Source of the DNA: Motacilla alba alba | Lineage: Eukaryota > Chordata > Aves > Passeriformes > Motacillidae | Length of the DNA: 64,000 nt | Assembly: GCF_015832195.1 (NCBI RefSeq) | Contig: NC_052028.1 | Span: 3,205,501-3,269,500 of the forward strand | Direction of reading: 5' to 3' | In this document: positions 11,115-22,360 of the stretch, piece after piece | Numbering within the stretch: position 1 is the first letter of the stretch | Layout: every line of letters begins with the position of its first letter | Position numbers and translations under genes: made by a program | The notes under the pieces: model-generated | Databases searched by the model: none | What the model saw: the letters and a program-made list of their open reading frames with translations, nothing else | What the model was told of the DNA's origin: nothing

Positions 11115-12864
11115 AGTTTTTAAAAAGCACAAGTGAGGTGGGAGAAGCTGTCAGGTCCTAAAGAACCAGCCCCAGGACATTTGGAAAGCAGAGCTGGAGT
11201 CCTGGGAAGGAGGAAAGGGTCACCATCACCAGCCACAGCATGAGTCAGGATGGGAGGACCCTCAGCTGAAAGGGCTGCAGGACTCACAGTAAGAAAGAGA
11301 GAGGCTCACTCTATGGCCTGGAGGAGAGCAGCCATGGAACAGCCCATCTACAGGCTGTCACAACACAGAGGAAGATAGGGAAGGGCCACAAGACTGAGCG
11401 TGGGGAAGCTGAAGCATGAAGTAAACTCTACTTGGTGGGAGCTGGAAAGGGCTTATCACACTGGAGACGTGCTTTGAGGGGACTGACACAGGGTGTCAGC
11501 TCTGGGCTCACTGCTCCTTCCTAGCCCCAGCTCTGAGGGGCTGCACTAAACTAGAGCTAGATGTCAATGCTTCTGCCTTCCCTCACTTCCCAGGTGGCAG
11601 GCTGGAATGACAAGGAGCAGGTTGGATGTAGTTGGTGTCAGCCACGTGGTGGTCCAGCCCTTCTCCAGCAAGCCCAGGGTGGGTTCAGGACTCCCAGCCT
11701 GCTCCCAGGGTCTGCCTGCCAGACTGGTGAGCCCCCTGCAAGAGAACCATCTACCCTCACCAGGGAAGGGCTTGATCCCATCAGGGTGTTCATCCCTTCT
11801 GAAACCCAACACCCATATCCCCATCTCCAGATGGGTCTTCCCACAGCACTGCCAAGCTCCTGGCATGGGAGGGAAGCTCCAGAGCACAGGGCTCCCAACC
11901 AAACGGGTTCCCACTGCCCACTCTCAGCTTCCAGGATGAACATCCTCCTCGACTTGCTGCTTCCCCAGTCTCCTCCCTCCCGTCCTCCTCCCTCTTCCCC
12001 ATGCCAGAGGGTCCTGCACCTTGCCCTCAGCAGCATGATCCATGGAGGATGAGCTCAAACAAGGCTGGGGGATGAGCAGGGGTTTTGGGATGAGCTGGGC
12101 AAGGGGGTACCCAAAGAATCCATCCCCCAAAAAGCTGGAGCACCGGCAGATACGGACTTGGTGGTGGTGGATTCAACAAAAAGAAACCCATCCTTGTGTC
12201 TGGAATGAGCCACTGGAATTTTAGGGACTGTCCACAACATCTCCCTCCATTTCTGACAAAGCTGTTTTCATCCCATGAGCTCCACGAAGACCTGTCTGAG
12301 GGGGGAGAAGGGGGTTTCCTACTAACACAGCTCCTGACACTTTTGACATAAGGCACATCTAGGTTAAGGTAAAAAAAATCCCAAGCAATTCCTGACCAGG
12401 TTTCCCTCCACCAGTGTGGCTTCCCCATCCCCATCCCAGATGGACCTACCTGCCCTCCCTGTACTTTTCTCCTGCACACTGTGATGCTGAACGACAGCAC
12501 CCGGAGGGGGAACATCCTCCTCTGAGGATTTTTCAGACAAAAAAAATGTACTTTTTCACCCTGATGATGCGTTTTAACAATGCAACAAAGCCAAATCCTG
12601 GTGCCAGGGCTGCAGCCCTCACTATCCTGGGGGAAGCAGCCAGCACCCACGCTGGGATTCAGGATGGGTGTCTCCAGAGGATGGCCAAGGGCATCTCACG
12701 TCCCCACAGCTGCACCCCCGCTCCAGCTCTAGGGGTTTAAGCTGGAGCAGTGCAAGTCCCTGCTGCAGCCCCCCGAGGTGTAAGGCTCCCTGAGCTCTTA
12801 ATGGGCTTACGGAGCCACTGGGACCAGAGCAGCTCCCCCAGCGCAGCTCCCGGGGGGACTCAGA
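11115..12864. other. Unique non-genic DNA
   Basis: No supported feature. AT-richer patches at 12330-12390 and 12535-12600 (for example GATGCGTTTTAACAATGCAA) might be short conserved elements, but the signal is weak. Confidence 0.45.
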
Positions 12865-12942
12865 GGCATCCCCGCCTGGCACCCCCACCTGGCACCCCCT
12901 CCTGGCATCCCCGCCTGGCACCCCCTCCTGGCATCCCCGCCG
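12865..12942. repeat. 13-bp tandem repeat, 6 copies
   Basis: Six contiguous 13-bp units alternating between GGCATCCCCGCCT and GGCACCCCCTCCT, exactly 78 bp, with few changes. Recent and likely length-variable. Confidence 0.88.
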
Positions 12943-13680
12943 TGCCAGAGGTCACCCGCCAGCCCATCCCAGATGGCACCGAGTGCTCGGCCTGCTCTCT
13001 CCCCATCCCAAATCCCACAGGCCTCCTCCTGCTCTCCTTAAGGATGTGTGTCCTCCCCAGCCCTACAGCAGACCCACTCCCCCCAGGCCATGCCACCAGC
13101 CTGGCACCCACACCTCCCTGCCTGCACGCGCAACCTGTGCCCCACACTTGCACCCCGCTCTGGTTCCTGCTCCTCTCCTCAGCCCATCATGACTGTGCAC
13201 CCCCACATCTCACCCCAGACCTGCACCCCACATCTCACCCCACAGCATCAGCCTGAGCCACGCTGAGCAGCAGGACTAGGGGGTGCCTGTCACTGGGGCA
13301 GGAGCAGCTGCAGATCCCCCCACTCTGGGGGGTTCAGACCCCCTCAAATTCAGGCTGAGGGTGAGAGGAGCAGCCTGGTAAGGCTGGAGGGGCCAGCACA
13401 TCATCCCACGCCATGCCTGGGAAATCCTGTTCTTCCAGGCTTGGATCAAGCACAGTGGAATGGGGAAAACGGCCGGCAGGAGCAGGGCCATCCAGGGAAA
13501 ATCCTACTGGGAAGCAGTAAAACCCCACTCACTACAACCCCATTCTCAACCAGCACAAGTTTTGGGGAGGCAGCCCCTGGCTGGATGCACTCTGGCAGGG
13601 AAGGCCCTGCCGTCCTCTTCGTCCTGTTTTGGGGATTTGGACTTGTGCATTTGGATTTCCCCTTTGTGCATGGGGAAATA
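12943..13680. other. Non-genic, C-rich
   Basis: C-rich with loosely repeated CACCCCACA motifs at 13130-13250. No gene supported. Confidence 0.45.
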
Positions 13681-13683
13681 TTT

Positions 13684-13722
13684 TAAAAAAGCAAAAAAAA
13701 AAAACAAAAAAAAAAAACCCAA
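13684..13722. repeat. A-rich low-complexity run
   Basis: Interrupted poly-A tract. No retroposon attached to it could be identified, so it is unlikely to be a SINE tail. Confidence 0.75.
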
Positions 13723-13849
13723 AACCTAAGAACGTTACTGAGCTCCTATGAATTCCCTATCAGCTGCCGTACACGCACACGGCACAGAAAAATCCTTAGC
13801 AAATTCCTACTGAAAAATAATAAAAAATCCGGGAAAACCCACCAAAGGC

Positions 13850-14325
13850 TGAGCTTGCCGGACACAGCGCGCCAGGAGGGGCTGACAGAGCTGTTACGGT
13901 CTATTGGGCCAATAATCCACAAACTAAGACAGATTTATTGTACATGGCAGATCCTAACAGCTCCAAAGAAACCATCACTGTCTCCTGGCGCTTAAAATTC
14001 ACTTTCTTGCGGGGAAAAAAAGGGCCAAAATATGGCTTTATGAGATAAGATGCGTGGTTGGACCATTCTGTGACAGGCAGAAGCCTGTGCAAACACATCC
14101 ACGGCTCTTTTTTTTCCTTGGTATATAAATATATAAAATATCTCCCCTTCCAAGGCAAGCGCGACTGCATTACCCGTCGGAGCGCTGTCCTTACCACCGG
14201 ATTACCTGGCTTGGTTTCACCTCCCTTAGCAAGATGGATTTGCAGGGATGTTGCTTCCGCCTCAATATTACTGATCAAAACCGGGGGGAGATAAAAAATC
14301 TAGTTAATTAAGGATAAAATGAGCC
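13850..14325. promoter_or_regulatory. Long AT-rich enhancer-like block
   Basis: About 475 bp of AT-rich, CpG-retaining sequence between GC-rich flanks. It includes GGGCCAATAATCCACAAAC near 13906 (CCAAT box on +), TATGGCTTTATGAGATAAG near 14031, the TATA-containing hairpin at 14116-14155 and CTAGTTAATTAAGG near 14300. No open frame of note and no repeat family. One of the strongest conserved-element candidates in the window. Confidence 0.4.
14116..14155. promoter_or_regulatory. TATA-rich loop flanked by CCTTGG/CCAAGG
   Basis: CCTTGG at 14116-14121 and CCAAGG at 14150-14155 form an inverted repeat around a loop containing TATATAAATATATAAAATAT. It could be a TATA promoter or an AT-rich core of an enhancer. 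No transcript could be assigned. Confidence 0.3.
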
Positions 14326-14429
14326 CCTGCATCCATCTGGCTTGCTGGGATGGGTAAGTTTGGGTCCCTTCTCCTTGGAAGGTGTAAGGATCTGAGAAGG
14401 GAGACGCTGGAGAGCAGGCTCTTCCCACT

Positions 14430-14720
14430 GGCGTGACAGGGATGGCAAGCCTGGGATGGGGGGACAGTTTGATGTTGATGACGATAATAAAAATAATAAT
14501 ATTAAAAAGGTCAGAGCTGGTGCTTTCCCTGTTTCTGGCAGACAGGACCCCAGCCAGTGAGGAGCAGCAGGCCAAGAGCAGGATCAGCCCGATCCCATCG
14601 GTAATTGCGGCGTCTGTTCGGATCTCCGCGACGCTGGAAATCACGCTGGGCCCGCCTGGGAGCTCCCGGCGGCTGATCGTATCGGACGGGGATCAGAGAG
14701 GCTCAGCTCACGGCTTTAGC
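14430..14720. promoter_or_regulatory. AT-rich/CpG enhancer-like block
   Basis: Begins with a (TAA)-rich run at about 14478-14508. It continues with CGGTAATTGCGGCG near 14599, TGGAAATCACGCTGGG near 14635 and GCTGATCGTATCGGACGG near 14673, CpG-rich and unlike repeats around it. Candidate conserved element adjoining a CpG island. Confidence 0.3.
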
Positions 14721-15310
14721 GCGGCTCGTCCCAGCCGGCGCTGCCGCCGAGGGGGGGCCGGGCTCCGCGGGGCCGCGCACCCGGGATGCTCCGGGGAAGC
14801 TCGGAGGGTGCGTGGGTGGAGCGAGCATCCCTCAGCGGGGCGATGCCCGGGGGGATCGGCCAGCCCGGAGCCCCCCCGGCAGGGCGCCTGGATGGTGGGT
14901 CAGCTGCGCCGTGAGACAGCCCCACCGACCCCCGTGTGCACCCCAAAACCATCAGCGCTATGGGGGGTGAGCATGGGGAGCTGGAGCGGGAAACCAGGAG
15001 AAAAGCTCTTGGAGACTCGGAGCGATGCCCAGGGGCAGGGATGGGTGCAAGGAGGGGGGTTTGCACGGATGCCACAGCCGCAGACCCCGGCTGCACCCCA
15101 AAACCGTGCCGGGGGTGCGAGCAGTGGGATGCTGGACCGGACAAGGGCAGCAGCTCCCAGCTGCAGCCGGAGCCGCGGAGGATGCCCGCGGGCAGGGACG
15201 GGTGCGGGGAGGGCTCTGCAGGGATGCCCCGGCTCCAGCCCTCCGGCCGGCGGCGCAGAGCGGGAAGGGATGTGCCGGGACCGGCCGGGCGGCTCCAGGG
15301 AGGGAGTCGA
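14721..15310. promoter_or_regulatory. CpG-rich island
   Basis: High CpG density over about 600 bp. Internally it carries repeated CACCCCAAAACC and GATGCCC motifs (near 14940, 15022, 15068 and 15096), hinting at an old duplication. No exon recognised. Confidence 0.45.
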
Positions 15311-15480
15311 ACGAGTAATTAGAGCAGGAGGCTGTGAGTCAGCAAACGATGCGTAACCTCGGCGAGGCTGACAATGAGGCAAAAGATGGCAGTTTCGACC
15401 GAGAGCGCCGGCTGAAAGGGCACATTTAGATATGCAAAAAGCAGCAACTCCTGACAATCCCAGGGCTGCGACCCGCACTG
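15311..15480. promoter_or_regulatory. Homeodomain/POU-motif block
   Basis: AT-rich block with GAGTAATTAGAG near 15311, TGAGTCAGCAAACGATGCG near 15336 (AP-1/MAF-like TGAGTCAGCA) and TTTAGATATGCAAAAAGC near 15426 (POU-like). CpGs retained. Candidate enhancer; conservation unknown. Confidence 0.35.
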
Positions 15481-16150
15481 CTCCGGAGCCGCCGTCTGCC
15501 GCCGAGCCCTCGACGCCTTCCTCCAAAATCTTTGTGAATAGAGACATGGGTGGGCGCAGACCCAAGCCCACGGAGCGAGGTCGTGGGGATCGCTCCCAAA
15601 AAAGCAGCAGTCAGGGGAAAACAGCGGGCAGCCTCTGCTCCAGCACCCCGCGCTGCCCGGCAAGCGGGATGTAACCAGCCTCGGCAGCTGACCTTGCTCC
15701 GGGTGCCCCGGGGAGGAGCGGCCACGGCGCACTCCAGGATGGATATTAAGGTTCGGCTTGGAAGCAAACCCCAGCTCCAGCCACGGGCTCGTCCCTCCCC
15801 CCGTTTTGGGGGGTGCAGCAGGGCTGCAGGCAGGTACAGCCGCCCTCGGCGAGAAGAGTTTAATTAACCCCGGAAAGCGATCGTTAAACGGCCGGCCCGG
15901 GTAATCGATGCGGAAGGGGCAGCTCTGCCGCCGAGGGACCATCTGCTCCGGGGAGGGAGCGATGGCGGCTCCCCGTCCCCCCCCCGTCACCCCGCGCCTG
16001 CCGGGAAGCGGCCGCGGCCCCCACGGGGCAGCTGCTTTTGGGGCCCGATCCCGAGCTGAGCCCCGGCCAAGCCATCCCGGGGGGGTGGGAGCTGCCCCTC
16101 GCCTCCACCCTCGCTTCCCGTAAAGCCCCGAGCCCCAGAGGCACGTGATT
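15481..16150. promoter_or_regulatory. CpG-rich segment with AT-rich core
   Basis: CpG-rich throughout, with a distinctive core at 15855-15915: AGTTTAATTAACCCC, GCGATCGTTAAACGG and GGGTAATCGATGCGG. The core has three homeodomain-like sites within 60 bp. No coding exon recognised. Confidence 0.35.
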
Positions 16151-17864
16151 TCCGACACGACACGGCCCCCCCGGCTCCCAGCCCACCGGAGGGTCCCTCC
16201 GCAGCCAGGCATCCCCCGCCCCTGCCAGGATGTGGCTGAAGCAAAGCGGGGCAGGGATGTGGCCGAGCACCCTGCTCGTCCCACTGCTATTTTCACCCTT
16301 GAGATGAGTTTGTGGCAGTCCCAGCCTTGAGGGCTCAGAGGGTTTGTGTCTTGCCCCCGGCGCACACCTATGGCCGCATTCCCGGGGGAATACTCAGAGG
16401 GATGCTCTCAGCATCCCGGCATCACCCAGGATACGTCATCCTGGCCTGGGGCACTCGGTCCCTTCCCACCCCCCAGCACCCCCAGGCCTTCCTCCAACCC
16501 TGAATTTCCAAGTTTCTCCTTATTTCCACCCAGTAAATGATGGGGGGTGCTCAGGGGCAGTAAGGCTGGGTGTGGTGCATCTGCTCCCGAGGGACCCAGG
16601 AGCTGCTCCCGCTACAGGCACTGAGGCCAGGGGATGGCACTTGGAGAGACCAGTGTCCCCAGTGGCATCCCTCTGCTATGAGGAGACCTTCTGCCATCAG
16701 CACACGCTGACCAGCTCCCAGGAGCAGCACATTCTGGGAGACCTGTGTGGCCATGGCACTGGCATGACCCTGGTGGGGTGATGCAGACCCTGGGCACGGA
16801 GCCACAGGCATCCTCCTCCCGGTCTGGATCTGTCCCCCACCCCTCAGGAGGAGAGGAGCATCTGAGGAGGGGGAGAGCTGCACCCCCAGGAAGAAAGGAG
16901 CCCAAGGGTGCTTCCAGGGGAGGTGCTGGCACAAGGAATAAACCCCGGGACACAGCACGGCTGGGAGGCCAGGAAAAAGCCCTGTCCCATCCTGTCACCC
17001 TGGCTGGGGCAGAGGGGATGCTGCAGCTGCTGCTGGCCCAGGCATGGCAGGTGTCATGTGGGTCCCCAGGCCGGGGGCCAGCAGGGTTCAAGGTGACCTA
17101 CAAAGCACAGGGTGGGCTCATGCCCTCCTTGCCCCATGGATGGAGACATCCTGGGCTCCTCCTCACCTCCCCAGACCTGGAGATCCCTGGGAAGGGGACC
17201 CTGGTTCTCCCCACTGCCCTGGCAGCAGCTCAGCTGGCAGGGGACAGTGCCCCTGCACCCACCCACGCCCTTCCCCACAAACTGGTGCCAGCTTGAGGAT
17301 CACCCTGCTCCAGGCAGGGAGATTCAATTCCTTTGGGAGGGCTCCCGCATAGAGCTCGCTGTGTGAGGGTTTACCAGGACACCCAGCACACCTGAGTTCC
17401 CAGGGAACACTCAGGGATTCTCCTGGTAGCCCAGCATTACCCAGGGGAGCAGCACCCATCCCCTGGCGTGGGGATGAGATGACCCTTCCCTCCCCACCTG
17501 TCTGGGCAGGGATGCCCGTGGCAGCCCAGTGGGAGAGCAGCTGGAACACTCTGGGCAGGAGGCAGCAGGGAGACCACTGAGGAGGAAGGGGGAAGCTCTG
17601 CTTCTACTGCAGGAGGGAAACTGAGGCGCGGGAGGGCTGGGATGAGCCCACACACTTGGCACAGCAAGGGGACCTAAAGCCAGCTTTTTCTGATATTCCC
17701 CATCCAGAGGGGGGATGATTGTCCCTGTCTGGGGACAGGCAGGATCCCTGTCCCCACACTGTGCTGAGGACAGGGAGCAAACGCAGAGCAGGAACAACCC
17801 CCTGCCCTGGCACTGCCACACCCCAGTATGGGACATGAGACAGGATCACACCCTCACTGGGGTG
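16151..17864. other. Unique non-genic DNA
   Basis: No feature supported. Confidence 0.45.
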
Positions 17865-18485
17865 CCCCCCAGCCCTCTCAGGTAGGACCCAGCCCTTCAA
17901 ACTGGGGCTCAGCCCTAGAGCAGCACTTAAACCAGCCCCCAAACCACTGCTCAACCTCTGAGCCAGTGCTCAGCCCTCTGAAATGGTGCTCAGCCACCCA
18001 AACTGGTGCTTGGTGGCCAAACCAGCTCCCAGCTTCCCAAAACAGAGAGTGCTCAACTCTCAAGCCAGGGCCCATCCCCCAAGTCAGCACTGAACCCCTG
18101 AGTGGGTGCTGAACACCCCAGACAGGTGTCTGACCCCTGAGATGGTTCTCAGCCCTCCCAAACAGTGCCTGACCCCCAAGACAGTGCTCAGCCCCTGAAC
18201 CAGCCACTGAGCTGCTGCCCAGACCCCAAACTGGAGCTCAGGCCCCAAAACAGTGCTTCAGCCTCAAGCAGGTTCAGTCTCCTAAAATGCTGTTTGACTC
18301 ATGCTGGTGTCAGCCTCCCAAAACACCAAACCCCCAAATCAGTGCTTGACCCCAAGGCCAGAACAATGCTTCACCACCAAACCAGTTGCCAGCTCCACAA
18401 AATGGTGCTCAGCCCCTCGACCTAGTGCTCAACACCCCAAAATGCTGCTTGACCCCCAAGCCAGTGCTCAGCCCCCAAAAAGCCT
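17865..18485. repeat. Degenerate minisatellite, CAGTGCTCAGCCCC unit
   Basis: About 620 bp built from some 25-28 diverged copies of a 20-25 bp unit with the core CAGTGCTCAGCCCC(C/T)(A/C)AAAC and the variant GTGCTTGACCCC. Copies differ in length and sequence, so the array is old. Open frames through it are not coding. Confidence 0.85.
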
Positions 18486-19372
18486 TATCCCAAAGGAAAA
18501 GTCAACCACTCCATGGTCCCCCCCAGGGACAGCCACTCCAGTTTCCTCCCAGTACACCTCCTGGTCACATTGTCCCTCAGAATGGCCAGGCAGCCCTGAG
18601 GGGTTTTCCCAAATTCCTTTGCCCCTTCATCAGCAAAAGGACGCAGGAGCACCGTGTCAGGGAAGCCATCCCTCCCCAACACCCTGGCTGTGAGAAGGGA
18701 CCTGTCCCTCACTCTGTGTTCTGGAGGGGAGCCCCCTGACCCCTTTCCCACCATTTCCCAGGGGAGCACCACCAGTGGGATAGGATAGACAGGATTCCCA
18801 GAGCTCTGCTGGGAGCCTCCCCGGCCCCAGAGCCATGGAGGGTGGGGGTCCTGGCCAAAGGTAAGCAGTATCAGGCACCAGGTCCCTGGCTGTCCTGGGG
18901 GGTGGCTGCATGGTGGGATGGTTTGTGGCATGCAGACCGGGGACCTTGGGTGGGATGAGAGCACATCCAGTCTCTCATGGAGGTGGCTGCTGGCTGTGGG
19001 GATGTACTCCCCACTGCCAGGGGGCTTTCCAGCCCTGTCCATGGGGATGAGCTGCTGAAGCCACCCCCACACAGCCCAGTGCCAGCTATTCCCAGGATCA
19101 GGCTGGCACTGGTTATGGATGTGGCTGTCTCCCAGAGCACCAACCTGGAGCCTGGAGACCACCCCAGGAGTGGCCCCAGCTCCCCAATCCCCCAGCTTCC
19201 CCTTTCCCCCAGCTTTGGCACCTCCAGAGCCCCAGACACAGCCCCATGCCTGCCCCATCTCACATCCCTCCCTGCTGTCCCCCACCCCTAATCGAACCGG
19301 CTGCTGCACAGACTCATCCCAGTTTAATCTTCACGGTGCATCAGGCACGGGGAAAAAACACAACGATTTTCC
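18486..19372. other. Unique non-genic DNA
   Basis: Nothing recognised on either strand; a 274-codon - strand frame has no family resemblance. Confidence 0.45.
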
Positions 19373-19392
19373 TTTTTTTTTTTTTTTTTTTT
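19373..19392. repeat. Poly-T run (T20)
   Basis: Uninterrupted T20 on +; no retroposon body is adjacent on either side. Confidence 0.9.
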
Positions 19393-19884
19393 GGGTCTTA
19401 ATCTTTACCTGGGGTCAGATTTACCAATCCTCCCACTAATCCCCCAACGCCTTCGCAAAGCAAAGGGCCCCCTCCTCCCCCAGCCCCGCGGGAGCCAGTC
19501 CAGGGAGCACCCATAGCCCCAGGGTGCCTCGGGATTAGCGCTCCAGGTGACTCCAATTTTTCCCAACGAGGTGGCAATACATGTTTTTAAAGGCTTTTTT
19601 TTATTTAAGGAATCTGAGGACAGGGGGAGCGAGATCACACGGTGGTGGGGAGATAGGGGCAAAGCCTGGGGGCGTCTTTGCTCCACAGACAGGCTCAGAT
19701 TTGGGGGAAATACTCAGGGAGAGGATGGAAAACCACTTCTTAGAGAGGATTCCATGCCATTCCCTGCCTCAGTTTACCCGTGTGTAGAGATGAAAGGTCA
19801 CCCCTTCTCTCCCGGGGGCTCAGGTGGCACTAGCTGGCTCTGAACGACCTCCAGGTCACCCCCGGGGGCAGGACTGGGAACCAC
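19393..19884. other. Non-genic
   Basis: An AT-richer patch at 19550-19615 (GGCAATACATGTTTTTAAAGG) may be a short conserved element; otherwise nothing. Confidence 0.4.
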
Positions 19885-20445
19885 CCCGGACCTGCAGACG
19901 TGGGGACAAGAGTTCCTATGGATGTGGGGTTCTGGGATCCCTGTGGATGGGGGGACACGGGGCTCTGCAGAGGGAGGCAGGGAGAGCAGGGGGCTTTGTG
20001 CACGGGAGGCTCTGTGGAGAGGGGCAACCGGGATCTGCAGATGAGGGGACACGGAGCTTTGAAGATGGAGGGACAGGGTTCTCAGCAGAACAGGGGGACA
20101 GGGGTGCCTGGAGACAGGAGGGAACATGGGGCTATGAGATGGGGGCACAGGAGTCCCTAAAGGAGTGGGAACAGGGGTCCCTACTGATGAAGAGACAGGA
20201 GGCTCTGTAAAAGGGGGATGGGGGCTTTGCACATGAGGAGGGGACAACTGTGACAGGGTTCCCTGCAGAAGGAGGGGACAGGAGCCCTGGCAGATTGAGA
20301 GGGACAGAGGAGCGAGGTCCCTGTGGAAGGAGAGACCAGAGATCCTTGCAGATGGGGGGGACAAGGGTCTAGCAGACCGGAGAGGGACAGAGGGGACAGA
20401 GGTGCCTGCAGATAGGGCAGACCCAGATCCCTACAGATCTGCCCT
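19885..20445. repeat. Degenerate G-rich minisatellite
   Basis: About 560 bp of diverged 25-30 bp units of the type GGGGACAGGGGTCCCTGCAG followed by ATGGAG. Strongly purine-rich on +. The repeat ends close to a CpG island. Confidence 0.8.
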
Positions 20446-20875
20446 TTCCACACCGACCTGCCGCTGTGTCCCGCTCCCCCCGGGGCTGCCCCCAGCTCTG
20501 CCGCGGCTGGCTGGGAGGCGGGGGCTGCCAGCAGCCCTGGCCAGCCCCGAGCCCCCCGCGGGTGTCGCGCCCCGCGGCGCTGGCCGAGCTAACCGGGGAT
20601 GGCAGCGCGGCCCCCGCCGCGACACCGCGCACGCTCCGCCGCGGCCGGCACCTCGCCGCGCCAGCCTGGAATTTGCAAGCTGTCCTGATGCATTAAAGCG
20701 CAAACGCCTGGCGTCCAGCTCCCAGCCCTGCGCCCGGCTGTGCCAGGCCGTGGCATCCCCTCCCCGGGGACGCCGATGCGGGGCCAGCTGTCCCCAAGAG
20801 CGCCCAGAGCCACCATCATCATCTTCATCCTCCACGGGTATTTTTTCCCCCCAGCCCCAGCTTTAAATAGCGCAA
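20446..20875. promoter_or_regulatory. CpG island
   Basis: CpG density peaks at 20540-20660, followed by an AT-richer tail (CTGATGCATTAAAGCGCAAA near 20685 and a TTTAAATAG near 20863). Could be a promoter, orientation unknown; no exon supported. Confidence 0.45.
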
Positions 20876-21639
20876 TGGGGAGACGGCGCCAGGCTCGTGC
20901 TGTCACCGTGGTGAGGCAGGGGACACTAGGGACATCGAGAGTGGAGGGTCCCCAGCAGTGCTGGCAGGAGCCTAGCAGCACGGGTGACAGTGGAGCCCCT
21001 TCCAGCAGGCAGCGCCTTGTGCCAGCCCAGGGCATGGGACCCCGAGGTGAGTGCCATGGCACTCCTGCAAGGATCACGCTGGAGAGCCAGACACAGATGG
21101 CTGCAGTCCCCTTGGACAGCACCCATGCCATGGGGATACCAGGTTCCCCCTTCCCCTTCACCCATACTCCCACTGCACCCCTCCAGGCTCACTCCCTACA
21201 CTGGGTACTTCCCATGGGTGCAGGAGGGAAAGGTGGGGAGGGACAGCCCAGCCTGGCACTCACAGTTCAGTGCCCAGCCAGTACCTCCCATCCCACATCC
21301 CCCACCGTGATGCCTTTCAGATTCCCTGAGACTCCCCACGACCACTGTCACTGTGCCGTGGGGTCCCCTCCAGGTCCTGGAGGAGACCGAGTCCACTGTG
21401 GCAGGATTGGTCACCCACCAAGGGCGGGGGCAGAGGGGACACCCCAATCCCCGGCACATGCTCACCCCGTGCCCGCGAACCCAGTGATGCTCCCAAATTG
21501 TTTAAGAGCCCCACGCCCACCCCCTGGCCAGCAGGACACACTCGCTGCCCAGCCAGGCAGGATGGGCTCAGCCGGCCGTGCCGATCCCAGCCGGAACGGG
21601 CAAACAGCAGCGGGATGCCGTGGGAGGAGGGAGGGAGCC
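20876..21639. other. Unique non-genic DNA
   Basis: No feature supported. Confidence 0.45.
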
Positions 21640-21770
21640 GGCTGCAATAGGAGTGTGAAGAAACGGCTCTTGCGTGCTCTGTCCGGAGCCAGCTAACGAG
21701 GCCATATTTGAAATGCTTCGCATACCTCCGGTCATCAGATTAGTGAGACGCAGAAGGTAAAGCAGAGGGC
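21640..21770. promoter_or_regulatory. Enhancer-like block
   Basis: A short AT-rich, CpG-retaining block, including GGCCATATTTGAAATGC near 21700 (SRF CArG-like CCATATTTGA) and GGTCATCAGATTAGTGAGAC near 21731. No reading frame or repeat. Candidate conserved non-coding element. Confidence 0.35.
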
Positions 21771-22045
21771 AAGAGGAGCGCTCCCGGCTCCCGGCAGCGA
21801 TCCCGGCCGGCCGCGGAACTGGGGCAAAGTCCCCGGCTGGCAGCGGGACACGGGCAGAGAGTGCCACGGGCACCCCGGCAGGGACAGGGGTGGGAGCTGC
21901 CTCCCTGCTGGGATCCCGGCAGATGCAGAAGGGAAAGGTGGGGAAGGGTAACCTAACGTGCTGCCATGTCCTGGCCACCAGCCACTGCCACCTCCCCATG
22001 GCCCAGGTGAGGCCTGAACTTGCTGGAAAACCTTTCAGCATTTCA

Positions 22046-22360
22046 CAGGGGCTTACAGGAAAGTCAGAGAGAGACTTTTCACCAGGGTCTGTCATGATAG
22101 GACAAGGGGTGAGGGTTTTAAACTGAAAGAGTAAAGTTTGGGATTGGATATTAGGAAGAATTCTTCCCTGGGAGGGTGGGGAGGCCCTGGCACAGGGTGC
22201 CCAGAGAAGCCGTTGCTGCCCCATCCCTGGAAGTGCTCAAGGCCAGGGAGGATGGGGCTTGGAGCACCCTGGGCTAGTGGAAGGTGTCCGTGCCATGGCA
22301 GGGGTTGTAACTAGATGACCTTTAAGGTCCCTTCCTGCCCGAACTGTTCTAGGAGTCTAT
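22046..22360 (+). mobile_element. CR1 LINE, 3' fragment
   Basis: Sense CR1 of about 315 bp. Blocks in order: GGCTTACAGGAAAG, AGGACAAGGGGTGAGGGTTT, TTGGATATTAGGAAGAATTC, GCTGCCCCATCCCTGGAAG, CTAGTGGAAGGTGTCC and CCTTTAAGGTCCCTTCC, with a degraded 3' terminal repeat. The 5' half corresponds to the ORF2 C-terminus, now broken. Confidence 0.93.

Noticed and set aside
13684..13722. Poly-A run as a SINE or processed pseudogene tail
   Set aside because: No retroposed body or target-site duplication is recognisable upstream on either strand.
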